Notes: generated from the sequence alone by a model not told the origin. Numbered from the stretch's first letter, positions 34,287-45,352 are shown. The stretch is 64,000 nt of DNA from Marivivens geojensis (GCF_023540835.1 NZ_JALKCU010000006.1:1-64000); one strand, 5' to 3'. Translations and numbers: made by a program.

Positions 34287-35099
34287 TCAGAGGTAAGTTG
34301 GGTGGAATTTTCCCGAGGGCGAAAGCGTGAAAATCTCTGCGCCATCTGCGCGAATGCCAACCGAATGTTCGAACTGGGCGGACAGCGATTTATCACGTGT
34401 CACAGCGGTCCAATCATCAGCGAGAACTTTGGTCTCAGGACGACCAAGGTTCACCATGGGCTCGATGGTAAAGAACATGCCTTCCTCAAGGAGCGGCCCA
34501 GTTCCCGGACGACCATAGTGAAGCACGTTCGGTGCGGCGTGGAAAACACGTCCCAAGCCATGACCACAGAAGTCGCGCACAACGGACATACGGTGGCTCT
34601 CAACATAGCTTTGGATCGCGTGACCGATATCCCCAAAGCGATTACCCGGTTTCGCAGCCTCAATGCCCAACATCAGCGCGTCGTGGGTAACTTGGATCAG
34701 ACGTTCGGCCTTACGCGACATCGAACCAGCAACATACATGCGGCTCGTATCGCCAAACCAACCATCAACGATCACAGTCACGTCGATGTTCAATATATCG
34801 CCGTCTTTGAGTTTCTTCTCGCTCGGGATACCGTGGCAAACCACGTGGTTCATGCTGATACAGCTGGCATGCTGGTAGCCTTTGTAACCAATCGTGGCCG
34901 AGGTCGAGCCGCTGTCGTTCACCATTTCGGTGATCTTAGCGTCGAGCTCTGCGGTCGTCACACCCGGCTGGATGAACGGAATGATGTCATCAAGGATCTG
35001 TGCCGCAACCTTGCCCGCCGCATGCATACCAGCAAAATCGGCATCTTCATAAATGCGAATTCCGTCTTTGGTCAGTCGTCCACGCAGATCTTCGGTCAC
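34287..35099 (-). CDS. map: Methionine aminopeptidase, type I
   Basis: Removes the initiator Met from nascent proteins. The 270-residue product shows the five metal ligands in context: NIDVTVIVDGWFGDTSRM (two Asp), CGHGLGRVFH (His), FFTIEPMV (Glu) and QFEHSVGI (Glu), plus substrate His in MNHVVCHGIP. Length is typical. Ribosome site GGAGAC is upstream. It lies 59 nt downstream of sfsA on the same strand. Confidence 0.97.
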   Translation of the reverse strand: MTEDLRGRLTKDGIRIYEDADFAGMHAAGKVAAQILDDIIPFIQPGVTTAELDAKITEMVNDSGSTSATIGYKGYQHASCISMNHVVCHGIPSEKKLKDGDILNIDVTVIVDGWFGDTSRMYVAGSMSRKAERLIQVTHDALMLGIEAAKPGNRFGDIGHAIQSYVESHRMSVVRDFCGHGLGRVFHAAPNVLHYGRPGTGPLLEEGMFFTIEPMVNLGRPETKVLADDWTAVTRDKSLSAQFEHSVGIRADGAEIFTLSPSGKFHPTYL

Positions 35100-35158
35100 A
35101 GTCAGTCTCCTTGTTTCTGCTGACCTCTTTAGTAGCCTTCCCTCAAAAGGGCCAGACC

Positions 35159-35869
35159 TCAGACTGACAGCGAAAACGGGATCTCGCCCGCGATCTCGAC
35201 ACCTTTTGGTGAAATGAAGGTCGAAAGCGCAATAACTTCGACACCAGCCGCCACCGCATCGCCAAGCGCCTTTGCATAGTTGGGGTCAATATCAGCAGCT
35301 GGCACCATGCGGTCGCAATCCGTGCGCTGAACGAGGAACAAAACAATGGCACGGTCGCCTGCTTCTGCCATTTTCGCCAGTTCTACCATGTGCTTTGCCC
35401 CGCGCGAAGTCACGCTATCAGGGAACTCTGCTAGCCCAGCTTGACGGGACAATGTGACCGATTTCACTTCGACCCAAGCATCTTTCAGCCCACTCCCAGA
35501 CAATAAAAAATCGATCCGGCTATTTTCGCCGTATTTCACTTCAGGCCTGACCACCGAGTAATCCGAGAGCGCCGCAATCTCGCGTTTCTCCAACGCCTCT
35601 TTCAACGCACGGTTCGGAACCGAGGTATCAACGCCTGTGAAGTGACCATTTTCGTGGTCCACGAGCCGCCACCCGAATTTCAGCTTCTTTTTGGGGTCGT
35701 CATTGGGTTCGAGCCATATCTTGCTCCCCTCAATCGCTAGTCCCATCATGCTGCCGGGGTTGGCGCAATGTGCCACCACCTCACGCCCATCCTCCAAACG
35801 ACAGTCCGAGAGGAACCGTTTGTAGCGGCGGATGAGGCGAGCGGGGATCAATGGTGTGGAAAACTGCAT
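35159..35869 (-). CDS. sfsA: SfsA, sugar-fermentation-stimulation protein homologue
   Basis: DNA-binding nuclease-fold protein of unclear role. The 236-residue product has the family start RLIRRYKRFLSDCRLEDG, VAHCANPGSMMGL, and the nuclease-like core SRIDFLLSG ... WVEVKSVTLSR ... FPDSVTSRGAKHM. Length is normal. Upstream of map; divergent from the cinA-like gene. Confidence 0.93.
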   Translation of the reverse strand: MQFSTPLIPARLIRRYKRFLSDCRLEDGREVVAHCANPGSMMGLAIEGSKIWLEPNDDPKKKLKFGWRLVDHENGHFTGVDTSVPNRALKEALEKREIAALSDYSVVRPEVKYGENSRIDFLLSGSGLKDAWVEVKSVTLSRQAGLAEFPDSVTSRGAKHMVELAKMAEAGDRAIVLFLVQRTDCDRMVPAADIDPNYAKALGDAVAAGVEVIALSTFISPKGVEIAGEIPFSLSV

Positions 35870-35910
35870 AGTCCAGTTCTATACCCATTCTGAAGGATAT
35901 GGAGAAGCCG

Positions 35911-36633
35911 ATGCCAAACCCAACTGCCGCCATTCTCATCATAGGGGATGAAATCCTGTCAGGGCGCACCCGTGACAGCAATATGCACTATCTGGCTGGA
36001 CGACTTACCGAAGTCGGCATCGACCTCAAGGAGGTTCGCGTTGTATCGGATGACCGGGAGGCGATTATCTCCGCAGTCAATGCATTGCGTGAAACATATG
36101 GGTCCGTCTTTACCTCTGGCGGGATCGGGCCAACGCATGATGATATCACCGCCGATTGCATCGCAGCTGCGTTTGGCGTCGGGATCGACATTCGTCAGGA
36201 CGCCTATGACCTGCTCAAAGCGCACTACGATTCCCGCGGACAAGAATTTAACGCAGCCCGCCAACGTATGGCACGCATTCCCGACACTGCCTGCCTTATC
36301 GAAAACCCTGTTTCAACTGCACCTGGGTTCAGCCTTGGGAATGTGCACGTCATGGCTGGGGTTCCTTCAGTATTTCAAGCCATGGTCGCCTCCGTCCTGC
36401 CATCCCTGACTGGCGGAGCACCGCTGCTATCTCAGACGTATCGGATCAATCAGGGTGAAGGCACCATTGCGGGGCCGCTCTCGGAATTGGCAGCAGAGTT
36501 CTCGGACCTTTCCATCGGCTCTTATCCGTTCATCATCGACGGCGTTCATGGGTCAAATATCGTGATACGTGGCTCGGACGGTGCTCGCGTCGATCAGGCT
36601 ATCGTCAAACTTGCAGGACTGTTTCCAGCATGA
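35911..36633 (+). CDS. CinA N-terminal-type molybdopterin-binding-fold protein
   Basis: MoCF/MoaB-like domain protein, often labelled competence/damage-inducible protein A, but without the C-terminal nicotinamide-nucleotide amidase domain. The 240-residue product begins AAILIIGDEILSGRTRDSN, contains SVFTSGGIGPTHDDITADCIA (near 65-85) and VHVMAGVPSVFQAM. I choose the second ATG (35911, with GGAG at ideal spacing) over 35899. First of four coupled genes. Confidence 0.9.
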   Translation: MPNPTAAILIIGDEILSGRTRDSNMHYLAGRLTEVGIDLKEVRVVSDDREAIISAVNALRETYGSVFTSGGIGPTHDDITADCIAAAFGVGIDIRQDAYDLLKAHYDSRGQEFNAARQRMARIPDTACLIENPVSTAPGFSLGNVHVMAGVPSVFQAMVASVLPSLTGGAPLLSQTYRINQGEGTIAGPLSELAAEFSDLSIGSYPFIIDGVHGSNIVIRGSDGARVDQAIVKLAGLFPA

Positions 36634-37349
36634 GAAACCCAACAGCCGCCGAACTTTATGACGTCATCGAAGGCACGTGGCCACCAGCCAATCGCACCAC
36701 TGTCGGCCCCTTCATCATTCGCGAAGGCCAAGGGGGCGGGAGCCGCGTTTCTGCGGCAACGGGGCCTGCTGACGAAACAGACCTCCCCCTCGCCGAAGAG
36801 GCCATGCGCGCTTTGGGTCAGCCGTGCCAGTTCATGATACGCGACGGGGAAGCCGATTTTGATGCGATGCTGGCGGGCAAAGGCTACAGGATCAAAGATC
36901 CAGTGACGCTCTACGCCGCACCGATTGATCGGATCGCCACGCATCGTCCGCCCCCTGTCACAACCTTTGAAGTTTGGCCGGCGTTAGCCATCCAAGCTGA
37001 CATATGGGCAGAGGGTGGCATTGGTTCGGAACGCATGGCCGTGATGGAACGAGCCGATTGCCCGAAAACCACGATCCTCGGGCGAATAAACGATACTCCG
37101 GCGGGCACAGCCTATGTGGGCATCAGCAATGGCATCGCAATGTTCCACGCGCTCGAAGTAGCGCAGCGGTTCCGCCGCCGAGGACTAGCTGCCCACATGA
37201 TCCGCGCGATGGCGTTCTGGGCCCGCGAAAACGGTGCGAAACATTTTGCCCTGGTCGTGACCGAGGCAAATGTGGGTGCAAACGCGCTCTACGCTTCCCT
37301 CGGGTTCGACGTTGTGGGACACTACCACTACAGAATTTTACCGGAGTAG
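36630..37349 (+). CDS. GNAT-family N-acetyltransferase
   Basis: The 239-residue product has an acetyl-CoA site in the C-terminal half (VAQRFRRRGLAAHMIRAMAFWA, around 185-205) and ANVGANALYASLGFDVVGHYHY at the end. The N-terminal half looks like a degenerate second GNAT domain. Substrate unknown. ATG overlaps the cinA-like stop (ATGA). Confidence 0.88.
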   Translation: MRNPTAAELYDVIEGTWPPANRTTVGPFIIREGQGGGSRVSAATGPADETDLPLAEEAMRALGQPCQFMIRDGEADFDAMLAGKGYRIKDPVTLYAAPIDRIATHRPPPVTTFEVWPALAIQADIWAEGGIGSERMAVMERADCPKTTILGRINDTPAGTAYVGISNGIAMFHALEVAQRFRRRGLAAHMIRAMAFWARENGAKHFALVVTEANVGANALYASLGFDVVGHYHYRILPE

Positions 37350-37352
37350 ACC

Positions 37353-37919
37353 GTGACACAAAAACCGACCGCGCTCGACCTGCCAATGGTCAATCCGCTG
37401 CCCGAGGCAACTCAGAAATATTTCGATATCTGTCAGGACAAACTCGGTATGATCCCGAACGTCCTTCAAGCTTATGCATTTGATATTGAAAAGCTAAATG
37501 CTTTCACGGGGATGTATAACGATATCATGCTCGCGGCCTCTGGCCTCAGCAAGTTAGAGCGTGAGATGATCGCAGTGGTCGTATCGTCGGTGAATAAATG
37601 TTTTTACTGCCTGACCGCACATGGTGCTGCTGTTCGCGAACTCTCAGGCAATCCGATCTTGGGTGAAATGTTGGTCATGAATTGGCGTGCGGCAGATTTG
37701 GATGCGCGGCAAGCCGCGATGCTAGCATTTGCCGAACTCATCACCGTTTCCAGCGCGAAGGTAGCAGAGAGCGATCGCCAGGCCCTTCGCGATGCTGGCT
37801 TTACCGACCGTGACATCTGGGACATCGCGTCCGTTGCTGGCTTCTTTAACATGACCAACCGGATAGCCTCGGCCACCGATATGCGTCCCAACGACGAATA
37901 CCATTCGCAGGCACGATGA
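37353..37919 (+). CDS. AhpD-like peroxidase-related protein (carboxymuconolactone decarboxylase family)
   Basis: The 188-residue product has the AhpD-type CxxC (KCFYCLTAHG near 83-92) with the downstream His, and a C-terminal IASVAGFFNMTNRIASATD. Such proteins are thiol-based reductants or peroxidases; none is proven here. Start is GTG with CCGGAG upstream, 3 nt after the GNAT stop. Stop overlaps the next ATG. Confidence 0.9.
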   Translation: MTQKPTALDLPMVNPLPEATQKYFDICQDKLGMIPNVLQAYAFDIEKLNAFTGMYNDIMLAASGLSKLEREMIAVVVSSVNKCFYCLTAHGAAVRELSGNPILGEMLVMNWRAADLDARQAAMLAFAELITVSSAKVAESDRQALRDAGFTDRDIWDIASVAGFFNMTNRIASATDMRPNDEYHSQAR

Positions 37920-38842
37920 TCCGTTTCTTATTTTTCGTTTTGTTATGTAGTCCGACGTACGGTTTGGCATTGACGATCGATATGCCTGCGAATGCGTCTC
38001 GTACCACTCTCGTGGACACCCCACTTCAGAGCTTTAACGTCGCGACTGGTCCTTGGGATGGTCAAGCCGTCCCAATGCAGATCATTGATGGCACAGTAAC
38101 AACCGAGGTGTGGACGATCGACGCCGCTGGGCTGACAACGCTCCAAATCCTGTCGCCTTTCAGGCAGCAGTTGGACGCCGAAGGCTATGACATGATTTAC
38201 GAATGCCGCACCGAAGATTGCGGCGGCTTCGATTTTCGCTTTGCAATCGATGTAGCGGCACCTCCCGATATGCGCGTCGATTTGGGTGATTTCCGATATA
38301 TCGCCGCTAAGGGCCCTACGGACACGGTCGCGCTCGTTATAAGCAAAACGGCGGCGGCTGGGTTTGTGCAAATCACCCGCATTGGAGCCGATCAGGCACC
38401 ATTGGCTGATACGACAACTGAAACGCTTCAATCGGTTTTACCTGTAATGGCAATTCCGACAGACGACGGTTTGCCCGCCGTTTTAGAAAACACAGGGCAT
38501 ATGGCACTGTCTGATCTTCGATTTGAAAGTGGGTCATCGACGCTCGGGCCGGGGCCGTTTGAAAGCCTCATGGCTTTGTCGGACTACTTACTCCAAAACC
38601 CAGATCGAAGAATTGCTTTGGTCGGTCATACCGACAGCTCAGGCTCGCTTGAAGGGAATATTGCCCTGTCCCGACAACGTGCAACGTCTGTCCAGACCCG
38701 TCTTATCGAAGCCTATGGCGTTCCGTCGACCCAACTCGAAGCGGATGGAACGGGTTATCTGGCCCCAATCGCATCTAACCTGACCGCTGAAGGGCGCGAG
38801 GCCAATCGGCGCGTTGAGGCCGTTCTACTCTCAACCGAGTGA
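37916..38842 (+). CDS. OmpA-family protein with a peptidoglycan-binding C-terminal domain
   Basis: Exported 308-residue protein with a signal peptide (MIRFLFFVLLCSPTYGLA). Residues about 200-305 form an OmpA C-terminal domain: LRFESGSSTLGPG, IALVGHTDSSGSLEGNIALSRQRA (near 240-262), ANRRVEAVLL. The N-terminal 170 residues are unrecognised and contain one Cys pair (YECRTEDCGG). Likely anchors the envelope to peptidoglycan. Its last 12 nt overlap the end of the convergent merR gene. Confidence 0.9.
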   Translation: MIRFLFFVLLCSPTYGLALTIDMPANASRTTLVDTPLQSFNVATGPWDGQAVPMQIIDGTVTTEVWTIDAAGLTTLQILSPFRQQLDAEGYDMIYECRTEDCGGFDFRFAIDVAAPPDMRVDLGDFRYIAAKGPTDTVALVISKTAAAGFVQITRIGADQAPLADTTTETLQSVLPVMAIPTDDGLPAVLENTGHMALSDLRFESGSSTLGPGPFESLMALSDYLLQNPDRRIALVGHTDSSGSLEGNIALSRQRATSVQTRLIEAYGVPSTQLEADGTGYLAPIASNLTAEGREANRRVEAVLLSTE

Positions 38843-39256
38843 CCTGTGATCCGTCGTACAACCGTGATGGTCACCGAGCGCCTCTAACACCCCGCATGTC
38901 TCAATGGTCCCATGATCATGGGTCGCAGAGATCCGTGCCAATTCCGCTTCGAGCCGTTGTAGGCGGGCGATGCGTTCGCGGATGTGATCGAGATGCGACC
39001 GCGCAATCGCATGAGCTTCTGAGCAAGGCCGCCCCGGCGTATCCTCCATCGCGATCAAGTCGCGTATTGCATCTAAGGGCAAACCCAAATCTCGCGCGTG
39101 TTTGATAAACGTCAACCGACGCAGACCTTCTGGATCATAGCGCCGCTGATTGCCAGACGTCCTGTCGAACGGTTCAATCAGCCCGATTTCCTCATAATAT
39201 CTGATCGTTGGAACCTTTACGGCCGTGCGTTTTGATAATTCGCCGATGGAGTACAT
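38831..39256 (-). CDS. MerR-family regulator, probably metal-responsive
   Basis: DNA-distorting activator, 141 residues. HTH MYSIGELSKRTAVKVPTIRYYEEIGL, wing RYDPEGLRRLTFIKHARDLGLPL, a long dimerisation helix (about 80-110), and a Cys/His-rich C-terminus (CSEAHAIARSH; HDHGTIETCGVLEALGDHHGC) suitable for metal sensing, ZntR/CueR-like. It is divergent from a CDF exporter, and the intergenic region has the ideal MerR promoter. Zn is the likeliest ligand; not proven. Confidence 0.9.
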   Translation of the reverse strand: MYSIGELSKRTAVKVPTIRYYEEIGLIEPFDRTSGNQRRYDPEGLRRLTFIKHARDLGLPLDAIRDLIAMEDTPGRPCSEAHAIARSHLDHIRERIARLQRLEAELARISATHDHGTIETCGVLEALGDHHGCTTDHRSLG

Positions 39257-39263
39257 TTTGCCC

Positions 39264-39294
39264 TTGAACCTCTAGTAACTAGAGGAATTAGGAT
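39264..39294 (+). promoter_or_regulatory. MerR-type promoter with 19-bp spacer and operator dyad
   Basis: -35 TTGAAC (39264-39269) and -10 TAGGAT (39289-39294) are 19 bp apart, the over-long spacing typical of MerR targets. Inside lies the perfect dyad CCTCTAG-TAA-CTAGAGG (39269-39285). It drives the CDF gene on the plus strand, 30 nt before its ATG. Confidence 0.85.
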
Positions 39295-39323
39295 AGAAGG
39301 AGATAAGTATTTCAAGGTATAAA

Positions 39324-40220
39324 ATGGCCCATTCTCATCACCATCATCACCATCACATTGATCCGAAAACCGGGGATGGTCGTATGGCGCTGGCCGTCGG
39401 TGTAAACATATTGCTCACGGTGGCTCAGATCGTCGGTGGTATCTTATCAGGCAGCCTCGCCCTCATTGCGGATGCCCTGCACAATTTGTCAGACGCGTTC
39501 TCGCTGTTCATAGCATTCTTCGCTCGCAAGATTGCCCGTCGGCCCGCCGATGACATCATGACCTTTGGCTATGGACGCGCTGAAGTCGTTGCCGCGCTGA
39601 CCAACTACACCTCGCTAATCCTCGTCGGGCTGTGGCTGGCTTTTGAGGCCATCATGCGTTTTCTGGACCCCCAGCCCGTTGATGGCTGGTTGGTTGTAGG
39701 CTTGGCCAGCCTTGCGCTGGTGATTGACCTCGTAACCGCTTGGCTGACGTTTCATATGGCAAAAGACAGCGTGAATATCCGTGCTGCCTTCCTGCACAAC
39801 GTCGCCGATGCTTTAGGGTCCGTTGCTGTCATCGTTGCTGGGATAGCCATTCTCGTATTCGGTTGGCTCTGGATTGACCCCGCCATCACGCTGCTCATTG
39901 CAGCCTATATTCTGTGGATGGCTTTGGGCGAAATGGGTAGTGTTATCCGCATCCTAATGCTCGGCACCCCAGAGCATCTGTCGCCCCAAGACGTAACGGC
40001 AACGATCATGGCAGTAGAGGGCGTGGACGACCTGCATCACCTGAAACTGTGGTCCGCCCAAGAACACGAAACCGCACTCACCGCCCATATCGTCATCGCA
40101 CATAGCGCTTGGGGCAATGTCGCGTGGATAAGGCAGAACATACGCACCACGCTTCATGACGTTCATGGGATCGAGATGGTGACACTTGAATTGGAAACGG
40201 CGCCGGAGGTTTGCCCCTGA
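39324..40220 (+). CDS. Cation diffusion facilitator (CzcD/ZitB-type) metal exporter
   Basis: Exports Zn2+/Co2+-type divalent cations in exchange for protons. The 298-residue product has six membrane helices with HxxxD metal sites (LIADALHNLSDAFSL; FLHNVADALGSV) and a C-terminal cytoplasmic domain (GVDDLHHLKLWS). The N-terminus contains seven consecutive natural His (HSHHHHHHHI), a probable metal-collecting tail. The gene is under the MerR-type promoter at 39264-39294. Confidence 0.95.
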   Translation: MAHSHHHHHHHIDPKTGDGRMALAVGVNILLTVAQIVGGILSGSLALIADALHNLSDAFSLFIAFFARKIARRPADDIMTFGYGRAEVVAALTNYTSLILVGLWLAFEAIMRFLDPQPVDGWLVVGLASLALVIDLVTAWLTFHMAKDSVNIRAAFLHNVADALGSVAVIVAGIAILVFGWLWIDPAITLLIAAYILWMALGEMGSVIRILMLGTPEHLSPQDVTATIMAVEGVDDLHHLKLWSAQEHETALTAHIVIAHSAWGNVAWIRQNIRTTLHDVHGIEMVTLELETAPEVCP

Positions 40221-40251
40221 CGCCGCTGAATGGATCGACTTATTCACCAGA

Positions 40252-41157
40252 TTACCAGCTATCTGGCCCTTTTTCCGCATAGGCGTGCACGAGAAAATCG
40301 ATGAATGCGCGCACTTTGGGCTGTGTGAAACGGCCCGGCGGGTAGACGGCGTAAATGCCTTGGGTTTCAACAGGAAGGTCGGGAATAGCTTCTTCGACGA
40401 GGCCCTGCTTCATCGCATCCGCGTAGAGGAACGACGGCAGGTACGCGATGCCGAGTCCCGAGACACAGGCGTTTAAGAGCGACTGACCGTCATTTACCGT
40501 GAGCCAACCCGCAGTCCGAACCTGACGCTTCTCACCGCTTGGAGCAGTGATTTTCCAAACCGCACTGTTCGCTTGGTTCGAATAGTGGAGCAATTTGTGG
40601 TCGTTCAGATCGTCGATCTTTTGCGGACGGCCGTATTTCTGGAAGTAATGCGGCGATGCGATCATCCGACGGTTGGTTTCCGTCAGCTTACGTGCCCGCA
40701 AGGTGCTGTCCTCTAGCTCACCAATACGGATCGCCATGTCAAAGCCTTCAGAGATCAGTTCGACATAACGGTTGTTCAGCACCATGTTGACGGTGATGTC
40801 AGGGAATTCCTGCAGGAACTCACCCAAGATTGGCGACAGGTGGTTCACACCGAAATCTGTGGCGACGGAAATTCGCAACAGGCCTGACGGCGCAGATTGC
40901 ATCGAGGTGACGAGTGAATCCGCTTCGCCAGCATCGTTGAGAACGCGGCGGGCGCGGTCGTAATATGCCAGACCAATCTCAGTCGGACTAACTCGACGTG
41001 TCGTTCGGTTGAGAAGCCGAGCACCAAGGCGCGCTTCGAGTGCGGATACGTGCTTCGAGACAGCGGATTTTGAAATCCCCATCTTCTTGGCGGCATCCGT
41101 AAAACCGCCCTGATCCACGACTGTGGCGAAGGCTTCCATTTCGGTAAGGCGATCCAT
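40252..41157 (-). CDS. LysR-family transcriptional regulator
   Basis: The 301-residue product has the LysR HTH (MEAFATVVDQGGFTDAAKKMGISKSAVSKHVSALEARLGARLLNRTTR) and an effector domain starting GLLRISVATDFG. Closest in pattern to the DmlR/AaeR group. It sits downstream of fadH with a 158-nt gap; it may regulate fadH, itself, or neither. A palindromic site lies just upstream of its ATG. Confidence 0.93.
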   Translation of the reverse strand: MDRLTEMEAFATVVDQGGFTDAAKKMGISKSAVSKHVSALEARLGARLLNRTTRRVSPTEIGLAYYDRARRVLNDAGEADSLVTSMQSAPSGLLRISVATDFGVNHLSPILGEFLQEFPDITVNMVLNNRYVELISEGFDMAIRIGELEDSTLRARKLTETNRRMIASPHYFQKYGRPQKIDDLNDHKLLHYSNQANSAVWKITAPSGEKRQVRTAGWLTVNDGQSLLNACVSGLGIAYLPSFLYADAMKQGLVEEAIPDLPVETQGIYAVYPPGRFTQPKVRAFIDFLVHAYAEKGPDSW

Positions 41158-41170
41158 TACTCGACCCTTT

Positions 41171-41197
41171 GATACTAATTCCTAGGCTCATGGTATC
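41171..41197 (-). promoter_or_regulatory. Candidate LysR autoregulatory site
   Basis: GATAC (41171-41175) and GTATC (41193-41197) form an inverted repeat centred on the palindrome CCTAGG, 14-40 nt upstream of the LysR ATG. Arms are only 5 bp, so support is weak. Confidence 0.3.
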
Positions 41198-41315
41198 GTC
41201 GCCAAATCGGGCACAATCTCGGCCATGTGCGGACAATATCAGGGATTTTCGCGGACAATTTCTAATGCATAGGAATAGTCCGCGAGGCCGATCGGGTAGA
41301 TCATCCTTTGTGAAA

Positions 41316-43388
<2,073 letters not shown>

Positions 43389-43409
43389 CTACAACGCGGC
43401 GTCACCGAC

Positions 43410-43775
43410 TCACATCGTCTCCACGCAATGACGACGGAAGGCTTTTTTCAGAAGGTCGAGCTCGGCACGCAGAAGGTCCAATTCTGCTCGAATGTCTTCA
43501 GCTACCGGCTCACCGCAAATAATAGAAAAGGTCGCGAGAGTGTCACCGCTATCTCGGTCTGCGATGATAAAGGTCTGCACGCCATCACTCAGTACGTCGG
43601 CAGGTACGGGAACACGCACGACCCAGCCACCCTCGGCACCACTCACATCAACGCCAGAAATCTCACGTGCCAAATGCGTGACAACAATGGATGGCGCTGT
43701 TTGCGTTGAGACGGTTAGGACGCCTTCCCATACGCCTTCGAACAAGCGGGTTTTTGTCAGGGCTGGAGTTCTCAT
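43410..43775 (-). CDS. Uncharacterised protein, 121 residues
   Basis: No signal or membrane segment. A mostly beta body (GVWEGVLTVSTQTAPSIVVTHL, GGWVVRVPVPADVLSDGVQTFIIAD) ends in a short coiled coil with the perfect heptad repeat RAELDLL-RAELDLL. Not recognised. AAAGGGAC precedes the ATG. Third of three minus-strand unknowns, 14 nt after the gene at 43790-44548. Confidence 0.75.
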   Translation of the reverse strand: MRTPALTKTRLFEGVWEGVLTVSTQTAPSIVVTHLAREISGVDVSGAEGGWVVRVPVPADVLSDGVQTFIIADRDSGDTLATFSIICGEPVAEDIRAELDLLRAELDLLKKAFRRHCVETM

Positions 43776-43789
43776 CGCGGTCCCTTTGA

Positions 43790-44548
43790 TTAGAATTCAG
43801 CACGAGGATAACGACACAGCGTGAGGTCACGCACCGTTACCTGATTCATAGACGGGCCTTCGAAAATGAGGTCCATCCAAACTTTCTCGATCCGCTTTTC
43901 ATTGAGCTTTGAATACCCGAGGTCGAATTCGACCATCTGGCTACTCGCCCCCAGTGGCAGCTCGCGAACGATCTGTTCAACGTTGGGGCCGTGTTTGATG
44001 TTCAAACGCGCAAATATCTCGAGCGGTTTTTCCGTCTCAATAATAGGGTCACAGCGCACAAGATGCTTCATCGTAAGGCCATGGCAGGCCTCATCCGGAA
44101 AATCGATGGCGAGGCTCAGATAGGTGCCGTCGAATTTGAAAACGTCCATGCGCAAACCGTAAGGGGCAAGATCGGCTTCGCGGGTATTGCGCAATTGGCG
44201 CAGGGTAAGTTCGCTGATTTGGCAATCGTGATAGAGCGTGACCTCATCGCCAATCATCGTCTTGGACGGTGCCGAGGCCATGCCTTTGACGCCCAGAGGA
44301 CCACGCCACAATTGCGGGCGCCATGCCCAGTCGGTCCCGCGCGGGGTCGGGAAACGGTTTGCACCGATCATCGGCAACGCAAGACGTTCGTTCGCGACAT
44401 AGATGAACTCATCCATCCTCGCGCGCACTTCGAGAGCAGAGAACAGCCGCCGTCGAACCAAGTCCAGTTTACTGGTCTTCGCGTCTTTGACCATCTGCGC
44501 CAAATAGCGCATCAGGCGGCGCATCATGAATTTGTCGATCAGGTTCAT
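43790..44548 (-). CDS. DUF6478-like uncharacterised protein
   Basis: A 252-residue product with an N-terminal basic helical part (MNLIDKFMMRRLMRYLAQM) and a beta-rich body containing NRFPTPRGTDWAWRPQLWRGPL, TLYHDCQISELTLRQLRNTREADLAPYGLRMDVFKFDG and LDLIFEGPSMNQVTVRDL-like ends. I recall this as a Rhodobacterales-specific family named DUF6478; function unknown. ATG 44548 is preferred over 44584. It is followed closely by the gene at 43410. Confidence 0.8.
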   Translation of the reverse strand: MNLIDKFMMRRLMRYLAQMVKDAKTSKLDLVRRRLFSALEVRARMDEFIYVANERLALPMIGANRFPTPRGTDWAWRPQLWRGPLGVKGMASAPSKTMIGDEVTLYHDCQISELTLRQLRNTREADLAPYGLRMDVFKFDGTYLSLAIDFPDEACHGLTMKHLVRCDPIIETEKPLEIFARLNIKHGPNVEQIVRELPLGASSQMVEFDLGYSKLNEKRIEKVWMDLIFEGPSMNQVTVRDLTLCRYPRAEF

Positions 44549-44645
44549 CCTGCCCGAATGTCCCTTTTGTCTTGGCACAACCATGCCGACAATCCCCCGA
44601 GTTGGGTCATGCCGTCAAGCCACAGTCGGCACTTTTGTTGAAACA

Positions 44646-45218
44646 TCAATCGCCTACTAGAGCCAACGCTGCCGCCCGCAACACCGCCAGGCCCTGTGCT
44701 TGATCGAGAGGCGATTGATCCCACCACCGCACAGAGACCGTGACCATCCGATCCTGATAGTCGAGGAACGCGCGCCACTGCGTCGGCTGTAGCCCATCCG
44801 ACAGGGACGACGCAGTATCGCTAAAGAAAACCTCAACTCGGTGATTGTGAACTTGGACGTGATGCACAAAAATCGTCGAAGGGTCACCTGCCCCACTCAG
44901 CAAAGCTCGACCATCAGGATGCTGAATCAACTGCAACAGCGCGTTTTCTGCCCCAGCGACGGCCGCGCTGTCCGCTTCACCGATTTGTGTCGTGATCAAA
45001 GCAAGGCGAGACGCACCACAGGGAGTTGCCACTGTGAAGCCTTCTGCCAGACGACTTGCCCTTTGATCAAAACAGTAGCCTTCAGGTGCTGCAACGGTGA
45101 TTTCACCGCCCAAAACGTCAATAGACTTGGGCCCAGAGGCCAAACCGCCGTCCAAAGTACATGCAGACACCAGTAGAGAAGCGCCCCAAAACGCAGCCAT
45201 TACGCGCATCTTTAAATT
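44646..45218 (-). CDS. Putative lipoprotein, function unknown
   Basis: The 190-residue product has a lipobox (LLVSAC) at about 17-22. The mature part has ITVAAPEGYCFDQRASRLAEGF and FLDYQDRMVTVSVRWWDQSPLDQAQGL, a compact alpha/beta appearance. Not recognised. ATG 45218 follows GGAGG. Divergent from accD across 134 nt. Confidence 0.8.
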   Translation of the reverse strand, partial: NLKMRVMAAFWGASLLVSACTLDGGLASGPKSIDVLGGEITVAAPEGYCFDQRASRLAEGFTVATPCGASRLALITTQIGEADSAAVAGAENALLQLIQHPDGRALLSGAGDPSTIFVHHVQVHNHRVEVFFSDTASSLSDGLQPTQWRAFLDYQDRMVTVSVRWWDQSPLDQAQGLAVLRAAALALVGD

Positions 45219-45352
45219 CATAGTCGCCTCCGGGTCGCAGCCCATTGCGGTTTAGGCGACCATACCTTTGGTATCAACCAATAGAAGCGTTGATTGCAAT
45301 TCAGGGCGGCGCGGCTTATTTCGGTCACCAATAGCGAACAAAGGCAAGCGCG

